Part shown: piece after piece, positions 17,349 through 23,478 of the stretch
Position numbering within the stretch: the stretch's first letter is position 1
How the letters are laid out: each line of letters begins with the position of its first letter
DNA from: a virus
Direction: 5' to 3' (one strand)
Virus record (IMG/VR): IMGVR_UViG_3300032294_002612
Location: 1 to 64,000 of that record
DNA: 64,000 nt
Notes under the pieces: generated by a model
Databases searched by the model: none
What the model saw: only the letters and a program-made list of their open reading frames with translations
Told to the model about the DNA's origin: nothing
Program-made: the position numbers and the translations under genes

Positions 17349-17528
17349 ATGAAAAAATACATCACATTCGACAAGATTGCCTACGCAATGTCCCTCTCCA
17401 CATTCATCTTCATCGCCGTGACGCTTTGCGCTGCTTGCGTTGACTTGCAAGACAGAACGAACAAAAACCAAAAACAAATGCACGACGAAGTTCGCGCAAT
17501 GTTTGAGAACATCGAGAAACCTCTATGA
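17349..17528 (+). CDS. Small membrane-anchored protein
   Basis: 59 aa. One membrane segment at about residues 14-32 (MSLSTFIFIAVTLCAACV), then a charged helical tail. It overlaps the next start by ATGA. Spanin-like anatomy is possible but not shown. Confidence 0.5.
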   Translation: MKKYITFDKIAYAMSLSTFIFIAVTLCAACVDLQDRTNKNQKQMHDEVRAMFENIEKPL

Positions 17529-17725
17529 TTACCCCCAACATCCAAAAGGCTCTTGAGTCAAACGGAGTCCGTTTCTTTGCAAAAGACTTTCTCATGGAAG
17601 GTATGCGGAAAGACTGCGTTGACGCCGTGCATGATGCAAAGCTCGTTTATGACTTACTGCGCGAACGCATGGAAGTCATTCTCTCACTCACTCCAACTTA
17701 TCCAGAAACAGAAACAAATGAGTAA
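17525..17725 (+). CDS. Small unrecognised protein
   Basis: 66 aa, helical and charged (MITPNIQKALESNGVRFF...). ATGA overlap with the previous gene and an ATGAGTAA overlap with the next indicate translational coupling. Confidence 0.55.
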   Translation: MITPNIQKALESNGVRFFAKDFLMEGMRKDCVDAVHDAKLVYDLLRERMEVILSLTPTYPETETNE

Positions 17726-17906
17726 AGACCAAGTCAAAGCCGTGTGCGACTTCTCGCACGATGTCATAAAAAAAGTCAAACAGTTGTTTGACATAAAGCC
17801 CCGCAAAGCCTCGCTTCTTTGTCATAGTCTCGCGCACCTGAACACCGCGACATGGCTCGAGCGCGCCGTCTGCAACGGCACAATCATGGACTACAAGCCG
17901 CGATAA
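17718..17906 (+). CDS. Small unrecognised protein
   Basis: 62 aa (MSKDQVKAVCDFSHDVIKKV...). This start, inside the previous gene (ATGAGTAA), is preferred to a longer frame that would read through two other genes. Last gene before the first palindromic element. Confidence 0.55.
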   Translation: MSKDQVKAVCDFSHDVIKKVKQLFDIKPRKASLLCHSLAHLNTATWLERAVCNGTIMDYKPR

Positions 17907-17907
17907 T

Positions 17908-17982
17908 GTAAAGTGCTAATAATCAAGCACTTACAGCGGCGCGCCCCGCCGCGCAGCGTAAGTCGTTGAAAATGAGGCACTT
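17908..17982. repeat. Composite palindromic element, copy 1
   Basis: Left arm pair GTAAAGTGCT/AAGCACTTAC, then core GCGGCGCGCCCCGCCGCGC, then right unit GTAAGTCGTTGAAAATGAGGC...CACTT. Arms differ from copy 2 (GTGCT with AGCAC) while still able to pair. Confidence 0.8.
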
Positions 17983-18081
17983 AGACAATCTGCTACGCAG
18001 ATGTCATGCCAACTTGCAGAATAAAATGCTCGTTTGAAAAAACATCAACAAAAATAATTCACACAATCGTAAAAAAATCCC

Positions 18082-18109
18082 TTGCTTTTTCCATGATCTG
18101 TGATAGATT
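18082..18109 (+). promoter_or_regulatory. Sigma70-type promoter, leaderless geometry
   Basis: TTGCTT, 16 nt, TAGATT, then 6 nt to ATG 18116. The sequence upstream (ATCAACAAAAATAATT...) repeats the one before 16565. Confidence 0.65.
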
Positions 18110-18115
18110 GTATGT

Positions 18116-18463
18116 ATGAAAGATAAAGAAAACACCACGTTCAACGTCAACGGAACCTTCTGCACGCTCGTCGTCTCGGAAGATCGGGAGGATGATTGCA
18201 CGAAGCTTTGGCATGACCTCGTCAGCGTTGACACTGGCAAGGTCGTTGCGACCCTCGACTGGTCGCCCTACTCTTGCCCCTCTAATGAGGAGGTGCAGCA
18301 GATCATCGACCTCGGCTTGCCTAATGGCTTGCGTTGGGCTAACTCTCACCCTTCTTCTCGCTTCAACTTTGACAGCGAGATGCTCTCGCGCTACCTGTCT
18401 GGTTACGAACACGCCGAAGGCGGCAAGATCGAACTGGTCTTTCGCGTTCGCTTGGCCGCATAA
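18116..18463 (+). CDS. Unrecognised protein
   Basis: 115 aa, acidic in the middle (SEDREDDCTKLWHDLVSVDTG), with strands and helices typical of a small alpha/beta fold. No family recognised. Leaderless-type promoter. Confidence 0.65.
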   Translation: MKDKENTTFNVNGTFCTLVVSEDREDDCTKLWHDLVSVDTGKVVATLDWSPYSCPSNEEVQQIIDLGLPNGLRWANSHPSSRFNFDSEMLSRYLSGYEHAEGGKIELVFRVRLAA

Positions 18464-18471
18464 AAAAACTC

Positions 18472-18500
18472 TTGCGTTTAACCTCAACATCACATATCCT
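18472..18500 (+). promoter_or_regulatory. Sigma70-type promoter, leaderless geometry
   Basis: TTGCGT, 17 nt, TATCCT, then 6 nt to ATG 18507. This decides the start of the next gene. Confidence 0.6.
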
Positions 18501-18506
18501 AACAAT

Positions 18507-18797
18507 ATGAACAGCATCCACGACGACTACAACACGCAACCGCAATCCGACGAATACGCGACCGAGCACGAGGAAGTGCGCGGCACGTTCGCGGCTGAAC
18601 CCGCCAACGAGGACAACCTCACACCCGCGCAGGAGTTTGACATCCTGTTCGGCTACGCCGAGGAGCGTCACCGCAACGATCCGTGCGCGCATCCTGCGCC
18701 GGAACCCTATGATGGGTGCGAAGGCCAATGGCCTGGGGATGGGTCGGGTCTGGATGACCTCGCGGACTTGGGCGAACAGGAAGGCTGGGACAACTAA
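18507..18797 (+). CDS. Acidic small protein with DDYNTQ motif
   Basis: 96 aa, very acidic. The promoter position fixes this start; a longer open frame upstream would run through another gene. The N-terminus (DDYNTQPQSDEYATEHEE) is clearly related to the gene at 20948 (DDFNTQIQSDEFASEYEA). The rest is unlike it and Asp/Glu/Gly-rich. Function unknown; an acidic DNA-mimic role is only a thought. Confidence 0.6.
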   Translation: MNSIHDDYNTQPQSDEYATEHEEVRGTFAAEPANEDNLTPAQEFDILFGYAEERHRNDPCAHPAPEPYDGCEGQWPGDGSGLDDLADLGEQEGWDN

Positions 18798-18801
18798 GAT
18801 T

Positions 18802-19032
18802 ATGACACAACAAGACGGCATCATCAAGTCGCTGGAAACTCTCATCAAGCATGAGAAGACTATGCAGGCGCAGGAGTGCGACATCATCCAACTCAAAAAC
18901 CTTTTAGCGCAAGCCTTGCACACGATCACCATGCACGAGCACAAAATGAATATGCTTTGCGGCATGAACATCACGATGGCAAGCGAACTGGAAAAACTAC
19001 GCGACAAAAAGTTTTCTTTCGGAGTCAACTAA
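18802..19032 (+). CDS. Coiled-coil protein
   Basis: 76 aa, heptad-like helix throughout (IIKSLETLIKHEKTMQAQE...). It begins 4 nt after the previous stop, in the same transcript. Function unknown. Confidence 0.55.
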   Translation: MTQQDGIIKSLETLIKHEKTMQAQECDIIQLKNLLAQALHTITMHEHKMNMLCGMNITMASELEKLRDKKFSFGVN

Positions 19033-19033
19033 C

Positions 19034-19189
19034 ATGAGCAGAATCATTATGACAATCGACACGCGCCCACTCGCGCGCGCGATTGAGCGAAGCGTTCGCA
19101 GGACAACTTGTAAGCCCTCCTTCGCCATGCGTGTCAAGAAAAAATTCGCACGTAAAGCAAAGTTTTTTTCTGGTTGGCGAGACGAGTAA
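19034..19189 (+). CDS. Small strongly basic protein
   Basis: 51 aa with many Arg/Lys (RPLARAIERSVRRTTCK..., VKKKFARKAKFF). Nucleic-acid binding is plausible from charge. It begins 1 nt after the previous stop, and its own stop lies at the edge of element copy 2. Confidence 0.5.
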   Translation: MSRIIMTIDTRPLARAIERSVRRTTCKPSFAMRVKKKFARKAKFFSGWRDE

Positions 19190-19262
19190 AGCGTTGAATA
19201 TCAACGACTTACGGCGGCGCGCCCCGCCGCGCGGCGTAACCCCTTGCAAATTAAGCACTTAC
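19187..19262. repeat. Composite palindromic element, copy 2
   Basis: Left unit GCGTTGA-ATA-TCAACGACTTAC, core GGCGGCGCGCCCCGCCGCGC, right unit beginning GCGTAACCCCTTG and ending AAGCACTTAC. It overlaps the stop codon of the basic-protein gene. Confidence 0.85.
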
Positions 19263-19339
19263 AGAATATACTGTTCAGATGCCGTGCCAAGTGTCTTGTC
19301 AAGCACAAAAAAAATATTTTTTAATTGCAAAAAAATCCC

Positions 19340-19367
19340 TTGCATTTTTGCGCGGCTGTGCTATTCT
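19340..19367 (+). promoter_or_regulatory. Sigma70-type promoter, leaderless geometry
   Basis: TTGCAT, 16 nt, TATTCT, then 6 nt to ATG 19374. Confidence 0.65.
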
Positions 19368-19373
19368 TTAAGC

Positions 19374-19529
19374 ATGACAGAGAAAGAAAAAGAAATCCAA
19401 GCCCTCGAGGAAAAACTCGAACAAATCGCAAACGACTTGATTGACCCCATGCTGGACGATCAAACGACCGTTTTACTGCGTGCAATGAGAAAAGTGCGCG
19501 AAAAAATAAACGCTCTCGTCGCAGAATAA
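19374..19529 (+). CDS. Small coiled-coil protein
   Basis: 51 aa, one long charged helix (MTEKEKEIQALEEKLEQIAN...). The start is set by the promoter; an upstream in-frame extension crosses element copy 2 and is rejected. Confidence 0.55.
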   Translation: MTEKEKEIQALEEKLEQIANDLIDPMLDDQTTVLLRAMRKVREKINALVAE

Positions 19530-19532
19530 TCC

Positions 19533-19561
19533 TTGCAACCGAACGCAAAATCACAGAAAAT
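19533..19561 (+). promoter_or_regulatory. Sigma70-type promoter, leaderless geometry
   Basis: TTGCAA, 17 nt, GAAAAT (weak -10), then 6 nt to ATG 19568. Confidence 0.5.
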
Positions 19562-19567
19562 AAAAAT

Positions 19568-19807
19568 ATGAACATCACCAAAGTTGACCTCTACGAAGCC
19601 CTCATCCAAGCGCGTGTCGCCTTGTCGAAAGACATCCGCGAAACCTTGCGCGGTCGCCACCTCTCCTACGTTCAAGACTTCTCGCGGAAATCCATCCGCG
19701 AAAAAATCGCGGCCTACCGGCTACTCTCTAACCTCTCCACGATCAACGCGGAAAGCTACTCGGACAAACGCTCCCTGCGTCACGTTAAAAAAGCTCTTGC
19801 CAAGTAA
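19568..19807 (+). CDS. Small unrecognised helical protein
   Basis: 79 aa, basic and helical (VDLYEALIQARVALSKDIRE..., SKRSLRHVKKALAK-like C-terminus). No family recognised. Confidence 0.6.
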   Translation: MNITKVDLYEALIQARVALSKDIRETLRGRHLSYVQDFSRKSIREKIAAYRLLSNLSTINAESYSDKRSLRHVKKALAK

Positions 19808-19825
19808 CGCAATCTCTGACAAAAT
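19797..19825 (+). promoter_or_regulatory. Sigma70-type promoter (weak -10), near-leaderless
   Basis: TTGCCA, 17 nt, CAAAAT, then 7 nt to ATG 19833. The -35 overlaps the end of the previous gene. Confidence 0.45.
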
Positions 19826-19832
19826 CACCACC

Positions 19833-20516
19833 ATGAAACTACTAAGCACCAATAATACCAAAATCAAAAAAGGCGAAAAGCTCGGCTGGCGCACTTACGG
19901 CCTTTCACTTTCACCCGCTGGCAAAAGTGGAAAACAATTCTGTCCGCATCGCTCGGCTGGCTGTGAGTTTGCTTGTCTCGACACTTCGGGCATGGGTATC
20001 TTCTCAAACGTGCAAGACGCACGCCTTGCAAAGTCGCGTTTCTTCATCGACAACCGCAACGAGTTTCTTTCTCAGTTGCATAAAGAATTGCACAATGCAG
20101 AAAAGTGGAGCGCAAAAAATAATACGCCCGTTGCTGTTCGTCCGAACGTGCTTTCTGATCTGCCTTTCCATAAGCTGATCGACATGGCGCGCTTTCCGTC
20201 AATTCAGTTTTACGATTACACGCCGAACCTTCAACGCATGATGCAGTTTCTAAACGGCGAGTTGCCTAAAAATTATCATCTGACCTTCTCGCGCAAAGAG
20301 GACAATCAACATCGTGTCCACGCTGTTGTTGCTGCTGGCGGTAACGTGGCGGCTGTCTTTAGTGAGTTGCCCGAAACCTATCTCGGCAAGCCTGTCATAA
20401 ACGGCGACGAAAGCGATTTGCGTTTTCTCGACGCGCAAGGCGTGATCGTCGGATTGAAAGCAAAGGGCAAAGCTCTCAAAGACAAGTCTGGATTCGTGGT
20501 GCAAGTTGGCGTATAA
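19833..20516 (+). CDS. GP88-like phage protein
   Basis: 227 aa from the ATG set by the promoter. The N-terminal half has the Cys-rich signature FCPHRSAGCEFACL (about residues 37-50) and the later pattern VAVRPNVLSDLPFH...IQFYDYTPN, which I recognise as the phage gene product 88 domain. Its biochemical role is unknown; the Cys cluster suggests a metal or Fe-S site. No in-frame fusion to the upstream gene is needed. Confidence 0.65.
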   Translation: MKLLSTNNTKIKKGEKLGWRTYGLSLSPAGKSGKQFCPHRSAGCEFACLDTSGMGIFSNVQDARLAKSRFFIDNRNEFLSQLHKELHNAEKWSAKNNTPVAVRPNVLSDLPFHKLIDMARFPSIQFYDYTPNLQRMMQFLNGELPKNYHLTFSRKEDNQHRVHAVVAAGGNVAAVFSELPETYLGKPVINGDESDLRFLDAQGVIVGLKAKGKALKDKSGFVVQVGV

Positions 20517-20525
20517 TGAACACCT

Positions 20526-20597
20526 ATGGAAATCATTTGCTTGCTTGTAGTAGTAGCGGCTTGCGCTTGTGCAATTCATCAAAATCAAAAACTATGA
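20526..20597 (+). CDS. Micro-membrane peptide (23 aa)
   Basis: MEIICLLVVVAACACAIHQN then QKL: one short hydrophobic helix with three cysteines. The stop overlaps the next start (ATGA), supporting translation. Function unknown. Confidence 0.4.
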   Translation: MEIICLLVVVAACACAIHQNQKL

Positions 20598-20752
20598 CAC
20601 TAAATCTAATCGCACGAAAAAATCTGTTCCGCTTGTCGCAATTTTTCAAACGCCGCGCTGATGCTGCATCACGCCGTGGCCGCGATGCGCGCGCAAAAAT
20701 TCTTCTGGCTGCATGGGAAAAAATGCTTGACATCCGCGACAAACTGCGATAA
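20594..20752 (+). CDS. Small strongly basic protein
   Basis: 52 aa, Arg/Ala-rich (FKRRADAASRRGRDARAK). Charge suggests nucleic-acid binding. Coupled by ATGA to the micro-peptide before it; element copy 3 begins right after its stop. Confidence 0.5.
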   Translation: MTLNLIARKNLFRLSQFFKRRADAASRRGRDARAKILLAAWEKMLDIRDKLR

Positions 20753-20830
20753 CGTAAAGCGTTGTAAATCAACGAGTTACGGCGGCGCGCCCCGCCGCGC
20801 GGCGTAAGTGCTTGAAAACCAACGACTTAT
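20753..20830. repeat. Composite palindromic element, copy 3
   Basis: Left unit GTAAAGCGTTGTAAATC then AACGAGTTAC, core GGCGGCGCGCCCCGCCGCGC, right unit GTAAGTGCTTGAAAAC then CAACGACTT. Confidence 0.85.
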
Positions 20831-20913
20831 GCAGAACCACATTCAGGAAGCGTGCCAACTCAGAAAACTTTTTTTCGTAAACAAAAATACTTTTTAAAAA
20901 TGCAAAAAAAATC

Positions 20914-20941
20914 GTGCATCATGCGCGCATGGTGCTATTCT
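20914..20941 (+). promoter_or_regulatory. Sigma70-type promoter (weak -35), leaderless geometry
   Basis: GTGCAT, 16 nt, TATTCT, then 6 nt to ATG 20948. Confidence 0.5.
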
Positions 20942-20947
20942 TTACCC

Positions 20948-21079
20948 ATGCAAGCGAACACCATCACCGACGACTTCAACACGCAAATCCAAAGCGACGA
21001 GTTTGCCTCGGAATACGAGGCTTACATCGACGAGCAGGAAAAAAATTATTGGCGTCAAATCGACGCTCGCGGAAATTAA
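20948..21079 (+). CDS. Acidic small protein with DDFNTQ motif
   Basis: 43 aa. Residues 8-25 are related to the N-terminus of the 96-aa protein at 18507, so the two are paralogues or share a domain. Here the protein ends soon after this motif. Function unknown. Confidence 0.55.
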   Translation: MQANTITDDFNTQIQSDEFASEYEAYIDEQEKNYWRQIDARGN

Positions 21080-21083
21080 TCCG

Positions 21084-21112
21084 TTGACACTCTTAACCCT
21101 AACACCTAACAT
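21084..21112 (+). promoter_or_regulatory. Sigma70-type promoter
   Basis: TTGACA, 17 nt, TAACAT, then 9 nt to ATG 21122, leaving no room for a Shine-Dalgarno. Confidence 0.6.
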
Positions 21113-21121
21113 CATCAATCT

Positions 21122-21568
21122 ATGAACCAAGCAAACATCATCATTAGCGCATACGGAAACGGCATCGCCGTTGGTCTTCACGGCACACGCGAAGAGATCG
21201 AAAAAAACTTCAACCGCTTCTTCAACTGGGGCGCAACTGGTCAAGGAGAACTCGGTAGCTACTTGCACGAACTCTCTGATAACTTCTCTTACTTTCTATC
21301 CACGGAAGCTGATATGCTTCGCGCTATGACATACGAAACTATGACACGCTGGCAAGACTCTCCAGTGAGCGATCAATACAAAGCGCGTCCGCGCTTCCAC
21401 AAGAAACCGAATGGCGAAAAGTTTCGTCGTGATGCTGTCGCCGCTGCGACTGCCGAATACGAATCTTTCCCGCGTGAAAGTTTCATGCTCCAAATGAAAT
21501 CGCCCTCACACATCTACCAGCAACTCGACGGCGGTGCGCCTTCGTGGAGGAGCGAAACGGAGGACTAA
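21122..21568 (+). CDS. Unrecognised protein
   Basis: 148 aa, mixed alpha/beta, with no membrane segment. No family recognised. It heads a three-gene unit that ends at an intrinsic terminator. Confidence 0.65.
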   Translation: MNQANIIISAYGNGIAVGLHGTREEIEKNFNRFFNWGATGQGELGSYLHELSDNFSYFLSTEADMLRAMTYETMTRWQDSPVSDQYKARPRFHKKPNGEKFRRDAVAAATAEYESFPRESFMLQMKSPSHIYQQLDGGAPSWRSETED

Positions 21569-21572
21569 TATA

Positions 21573-21746
21573 ATGAAAATATCTTACAAAGAAGCACAAG
21601 ACATGGGATTTGTAGAAAGGTCTTATCGTCCTTGGATGATGGATGCAGAATTTTTCACCCAACTTTTTTCCAAAAAATATCTTGACCTTTTTCAAAGAAG
21701 AGGCCAAGATCTACTTTACTTAACAACCCTTATCCAAAAATTATGA
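21573..21746 (+). CDS. Small unrecognised protein
   Basis: 57 aa (MKISYKEAQDMGFVERSYRP...), more AT-rich than its neighbours. A GGAGGACT Shine-Dalgarno-like sequence lies about 11 nt upstream, as expected for a non-first gene. Confidence 0.55.
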   Translation: MKISYKEAQDMGFVERSYRPWMMDAEFFTQLFSKKYLDLFQRRGQDLLYLTTLIQKL

Positions 21747-21934
21747 CGACTAACAAACACGCACAGAACGACCAACCGACACCGGAAACGGATGCATTTT
21801 TCTACCGCCACGGCTACCCAATCGAAGTGGACACGCAAAAAGCAATCTCCTTATGCGAAAGACTTGAGCAAGAGCGGGACGAAGCGCGCAGGCTCTTGAA
21901 GGAGGAACGAAACAGAGGACTCGCTCTGTCATAG
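21743..21934 (+). CDS. Small unrecognised protein
   Basis: 63 aa; N-terminus polar (TPETDAFFYRHG), C-terminal charged helix (CERLEQERDEARRLLKEE). This layout is common in phage proteins of unknown role. ATGA overlap with the previous gene. Confidence 0.6.
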   Translation: MTTNKHAQNDQPTPETDAFFYRHGYPIEVDTQKAISLCERLEQERDEARRLLKEERNRGLALS

Positions 21935-21955
21935 TCGTGTCATAGTCGTGTCATA

Positions 21956-21989
21956 GTCAACGCCCCTTCAAACGGGCGTTTGACTTTTT
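21956..21989 (+). terminator. Intrinsic terminator
   Basis: GTCAACGCCC, 8-nt loop, GGGCGTTTGAC, then TTTTT. A short tandem repeat (GTCGTGTCATA) lies just before it. Confidence 0.8.
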
Positions 21990-22006
21990 GCCCAAATCAA
22001 AAGTTG

Positions 22007-22080
22007 TGTAACTCGTTGAACATCAAGCACTTACGGCGGCGCGCCCCGCGAATCGTCGTAAGTCATTGAGCCACAGGACT
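22007..22080. repeat. Composite palindromic element, copy 4 (altered core)
   Basis: Left unit GTAACTCGTTGAACATC then AAGCACTTAC; core GGCGGCGCGCCCCGCGAATC differs from the others after CCCCGC; right unit GTAAGTCATTGAGCC. It overlaps the end of the minus-strand 83-aa gene. Confidence 0.75.
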
Positions 22081-22314
22081 TTGTGGATTATGCTTTAGGG
22101 TGCTCATCATTGAAGCCAATTTGACAATTGATTCTGCAAATGCTTTATTCTTACCCTTCATCTTACTGATAAGCTGTTCCCTGTTCTCAAGATCCCGCTC
22201 CCTACCTATTTTGTCACATATGAGATGTAATTCTCCACTATCTATCATGAATCTGTCCAAATCACGAATTGCATTTTTATTATTAATTATTAATTCTAGA
22301 GTTTCTTTATCCAT
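22063..22314 (-). CDS. Unrecognised helical protein on the opposite strand
   Basis: 83 aa, helical (MDKETLELIINNKNAIRDLD...). It is one of only two minus-strand genes in this cluster and sits in an AT-rich patch. Its stop codon lies inside element copy 4 and its start faces an array of ACTATTT repeats, so it may be a small regulator acting there; that is speculation. Confidence 0.55.
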   Translation of the reverse strand: MDKETLELIINNKNAIRDLDRFMIDSGELHLICDKIGRERDLENREQLISKMKGKNKAFAESIVKLASMMSTLKHNPQSPVAQ

Positions 22315-22320
22315 ATTATT

Positions 22321-22475
22321 ACTATTTAGCCTATTACTATTTCACTATTTAGTCAAGACTATTTGTGTATTTATTATTTTACTATTTAGCAATTTGATAT
22401 TTCACTATTTGTCGAAAAATCTGGATAATTTCGACACGACAAAAAAACGTGTCGATGGCTTCGACATTACTATTT
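22321..22475. repeat. ACTATTT repeat array with a TCGACACG palindrome
   Basis: ACTATTT occurs at 22321, 22336, 22344, 22358, 22381, 22404 and 22469. Between the last two is an inverted repeat, TCGACACG (22431) and CGTGTCGA (22448), with a 9-nt A-rich loop. It lies between the divergent 83-aa gene and the tRNA-Lys-like gene. An operator or iteron-like function is possible. Confidence 0.6.
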
Positions 22476-22478
22476 ACC

Positions 22479-22506
22479 TTGATTCTTTTGTATTTTGTGC
22501 TATTCT
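22479..22506 (+). promoter_or_regulatory. Sigma70-type promoter for the tRNA-Lys-like gene
   Basis: TTGATT, 16 nt, TATTCT, 10 nt before the acceptor stem. Confidence 0.55.
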
Positions 22507-22516
22507 AGATGAATAT

Positions 22517-22587
22517 GGGGGTGAAGCATTAAAGTGATGCAACGGACTTTTAATCCGTAGAAGAGGGCGCGTTACCCTCCATCCCCA
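22517..22587 (+). tRNA. tRNA-Lys(TTT)-like, non-canonical loops
   Basis: A complete cloverleaf folds: acceptor GGGGGTG/CATCCCC, D stem GCAT/ATGC, anticodon stem ACGGA/TCCGT with loop CTTTTAA, T stem GAGGG/CCCTC. However, the D loop TAAAGTG lacks the GG pair and the T loop is CGCGTTA instead of TTCRANY. Both halves of the usual D-T contact are therefore missing. No CCA is encoded. It may be a divergent tRNA or a tRNA mimic. Confidence 0.65.
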
Positions 22588-23071
22588 CCCCATTATCAAA
22601 TTCCCAATGATGATTAGGACAAAGCAACATTAGATTATCTATATTATTAATCTCTGATAATTTGCAATCATCTGCAAAATCTGCAATAGATTTTTTATGA
22701 GCGACTTCAACATGATTCGAATAGCCACAGAATTGACAAATTTTTGGCATATCTTTCATTACAACTTTGCGTGAATGCCATCTAATGTAAGCATACGCTG
22801 CTCCATGAGTATGCTTTTCATAGATCATTTCTTTTTTAGTCGGATTTCTATTATATAATAAATTATTCTTGTTTTTTGTTTTGCAATCAAGACAGTAACA
22901 ATTTATAGCAAGATCTTTTTTAAGAAATAATTTTTTACAACTTTTGCAAGCTCTATATCCAGCTTTCCTTTTTGGGGTTATCCTATTATTAAAAGATGCG
23001 GCACAACTTTGTGAACAAAATTTTTTCTGTTCTCTACCCAAGAGTTCTTTATCACAATTAAAACATTTCAT
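22550..23071 (-). CDS. HNH homing endonuclease with zinc ribbons
   Basis: 173 aa. N-terminal treble-clef-like Cys motifs (CFNCDKE, CSQSC, CKSCKK, CLDC) precede an HNH domain: CQFCGY, VEVAHKKS, LCPNHHWEFD (about residues 110-160). Free-standing HNH enzymes spread by cutting alleles that lack them. The last residues (GMEGNAPSSTD) and the stop codon are read from the antisense strand of the tRNA-Lys-like gene. A TGTGTAAGTATATG element stands before the ATG. Confidence 0.8.
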   Translation of the reverse strand: MKCFNCDKELLGREQKKFCSQSCAASFNNRITPKRKAGYRACKSCKKLFLKKDLAINCYCLDCKTKNKNNLLYNRNPTKKEMIYEKHTHGAAYAYIRWHSRKVVMKDMPKICQFCGYSNHVEVAHKKSIADFADDCKLSEINNIDNLMLLCPNHHWEFDNGVGMEGNAPSSTD

Positions 23072-23086
23072 ACATATACTTACACA
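23072..23086 (-). promoter_or_regulatory. Candidate late-type promoter, TGTGTAAGTATATG
   Basis: Directly before the HNH gene. An identical block, TGTGTAAGTATATG, precedes the unrelated-position HNH gene at 47403. Confidence 0.5.
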
Positions 23087-23179
23087 TATTCGAAAAGAAG
23101 AAGCCTAAAAAATATATTTGTTAATGTTTCAAGACCCTCCCATCCCACAAAACTTTCTGAAAAAATTTCAAAAAACCCG

Positions 23180-23208
23180 TTGACAAAATCCTCAAAAAGA
23201 TTTATTCT
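23180..23208 (+). promoter_or_regulatory. Sigma70-type promoter, leaderless geometry
   Basis: TTGACA, 17 nt, TATTCT, then 6 nt to ATG 23215: one of the best matches in the window. Confidence 0.75.
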
Positions 23209-23214
23209 TAAAAC

Positions 23215-23478
23215 ATGAAAGCACTACTAAACAAAGTCAAACTGGCAATCGCAGACTCTAAACTTGGAGTTCTGACCAACCCTGTGTATCGTCTGAAATA
23301 TCGTCCTTACACGGATCACGGAAATGATGAGGTTCACACCTACTACGTTTCCCGACCCTTCGATGGGTTTGCCAATGGTATCACCGCCTACTGCTTCGGC
23401 AAAGGTGTTCGTAGGTTCCGCTTCGACGAAATCGTTGAGCGTGAAGTCGTATCGCTCTTTGGAAAATCTGTGGCGTAA
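23215..23478 (+). CDS. Small unrecognised protein upstream of the large RNA
   Basis: 87 aa, beta-rich (RPYTDHGNDEVHTYYVSRPF). No family recognised. The structured-RNA region begins directly after its stop, so this promoter may also transcribe the RNA. Confidence 0.6.
   Translation: MKALLNKVKLAIADSKLGVLTNPVYRLKYRPYTDHGNDEVHTYYVSRPFDGFANGITAYCFGKGVRRFRFDEIVEREVVSLFGKSVA

Noticed and set aside
18192-18797. A 201-codon plus-strand frame crossing two genes
   Set aside because: Its first half is an out-of-frame reading of the 115-aa gene; the promoter at 18472 sets the true start at 18507.
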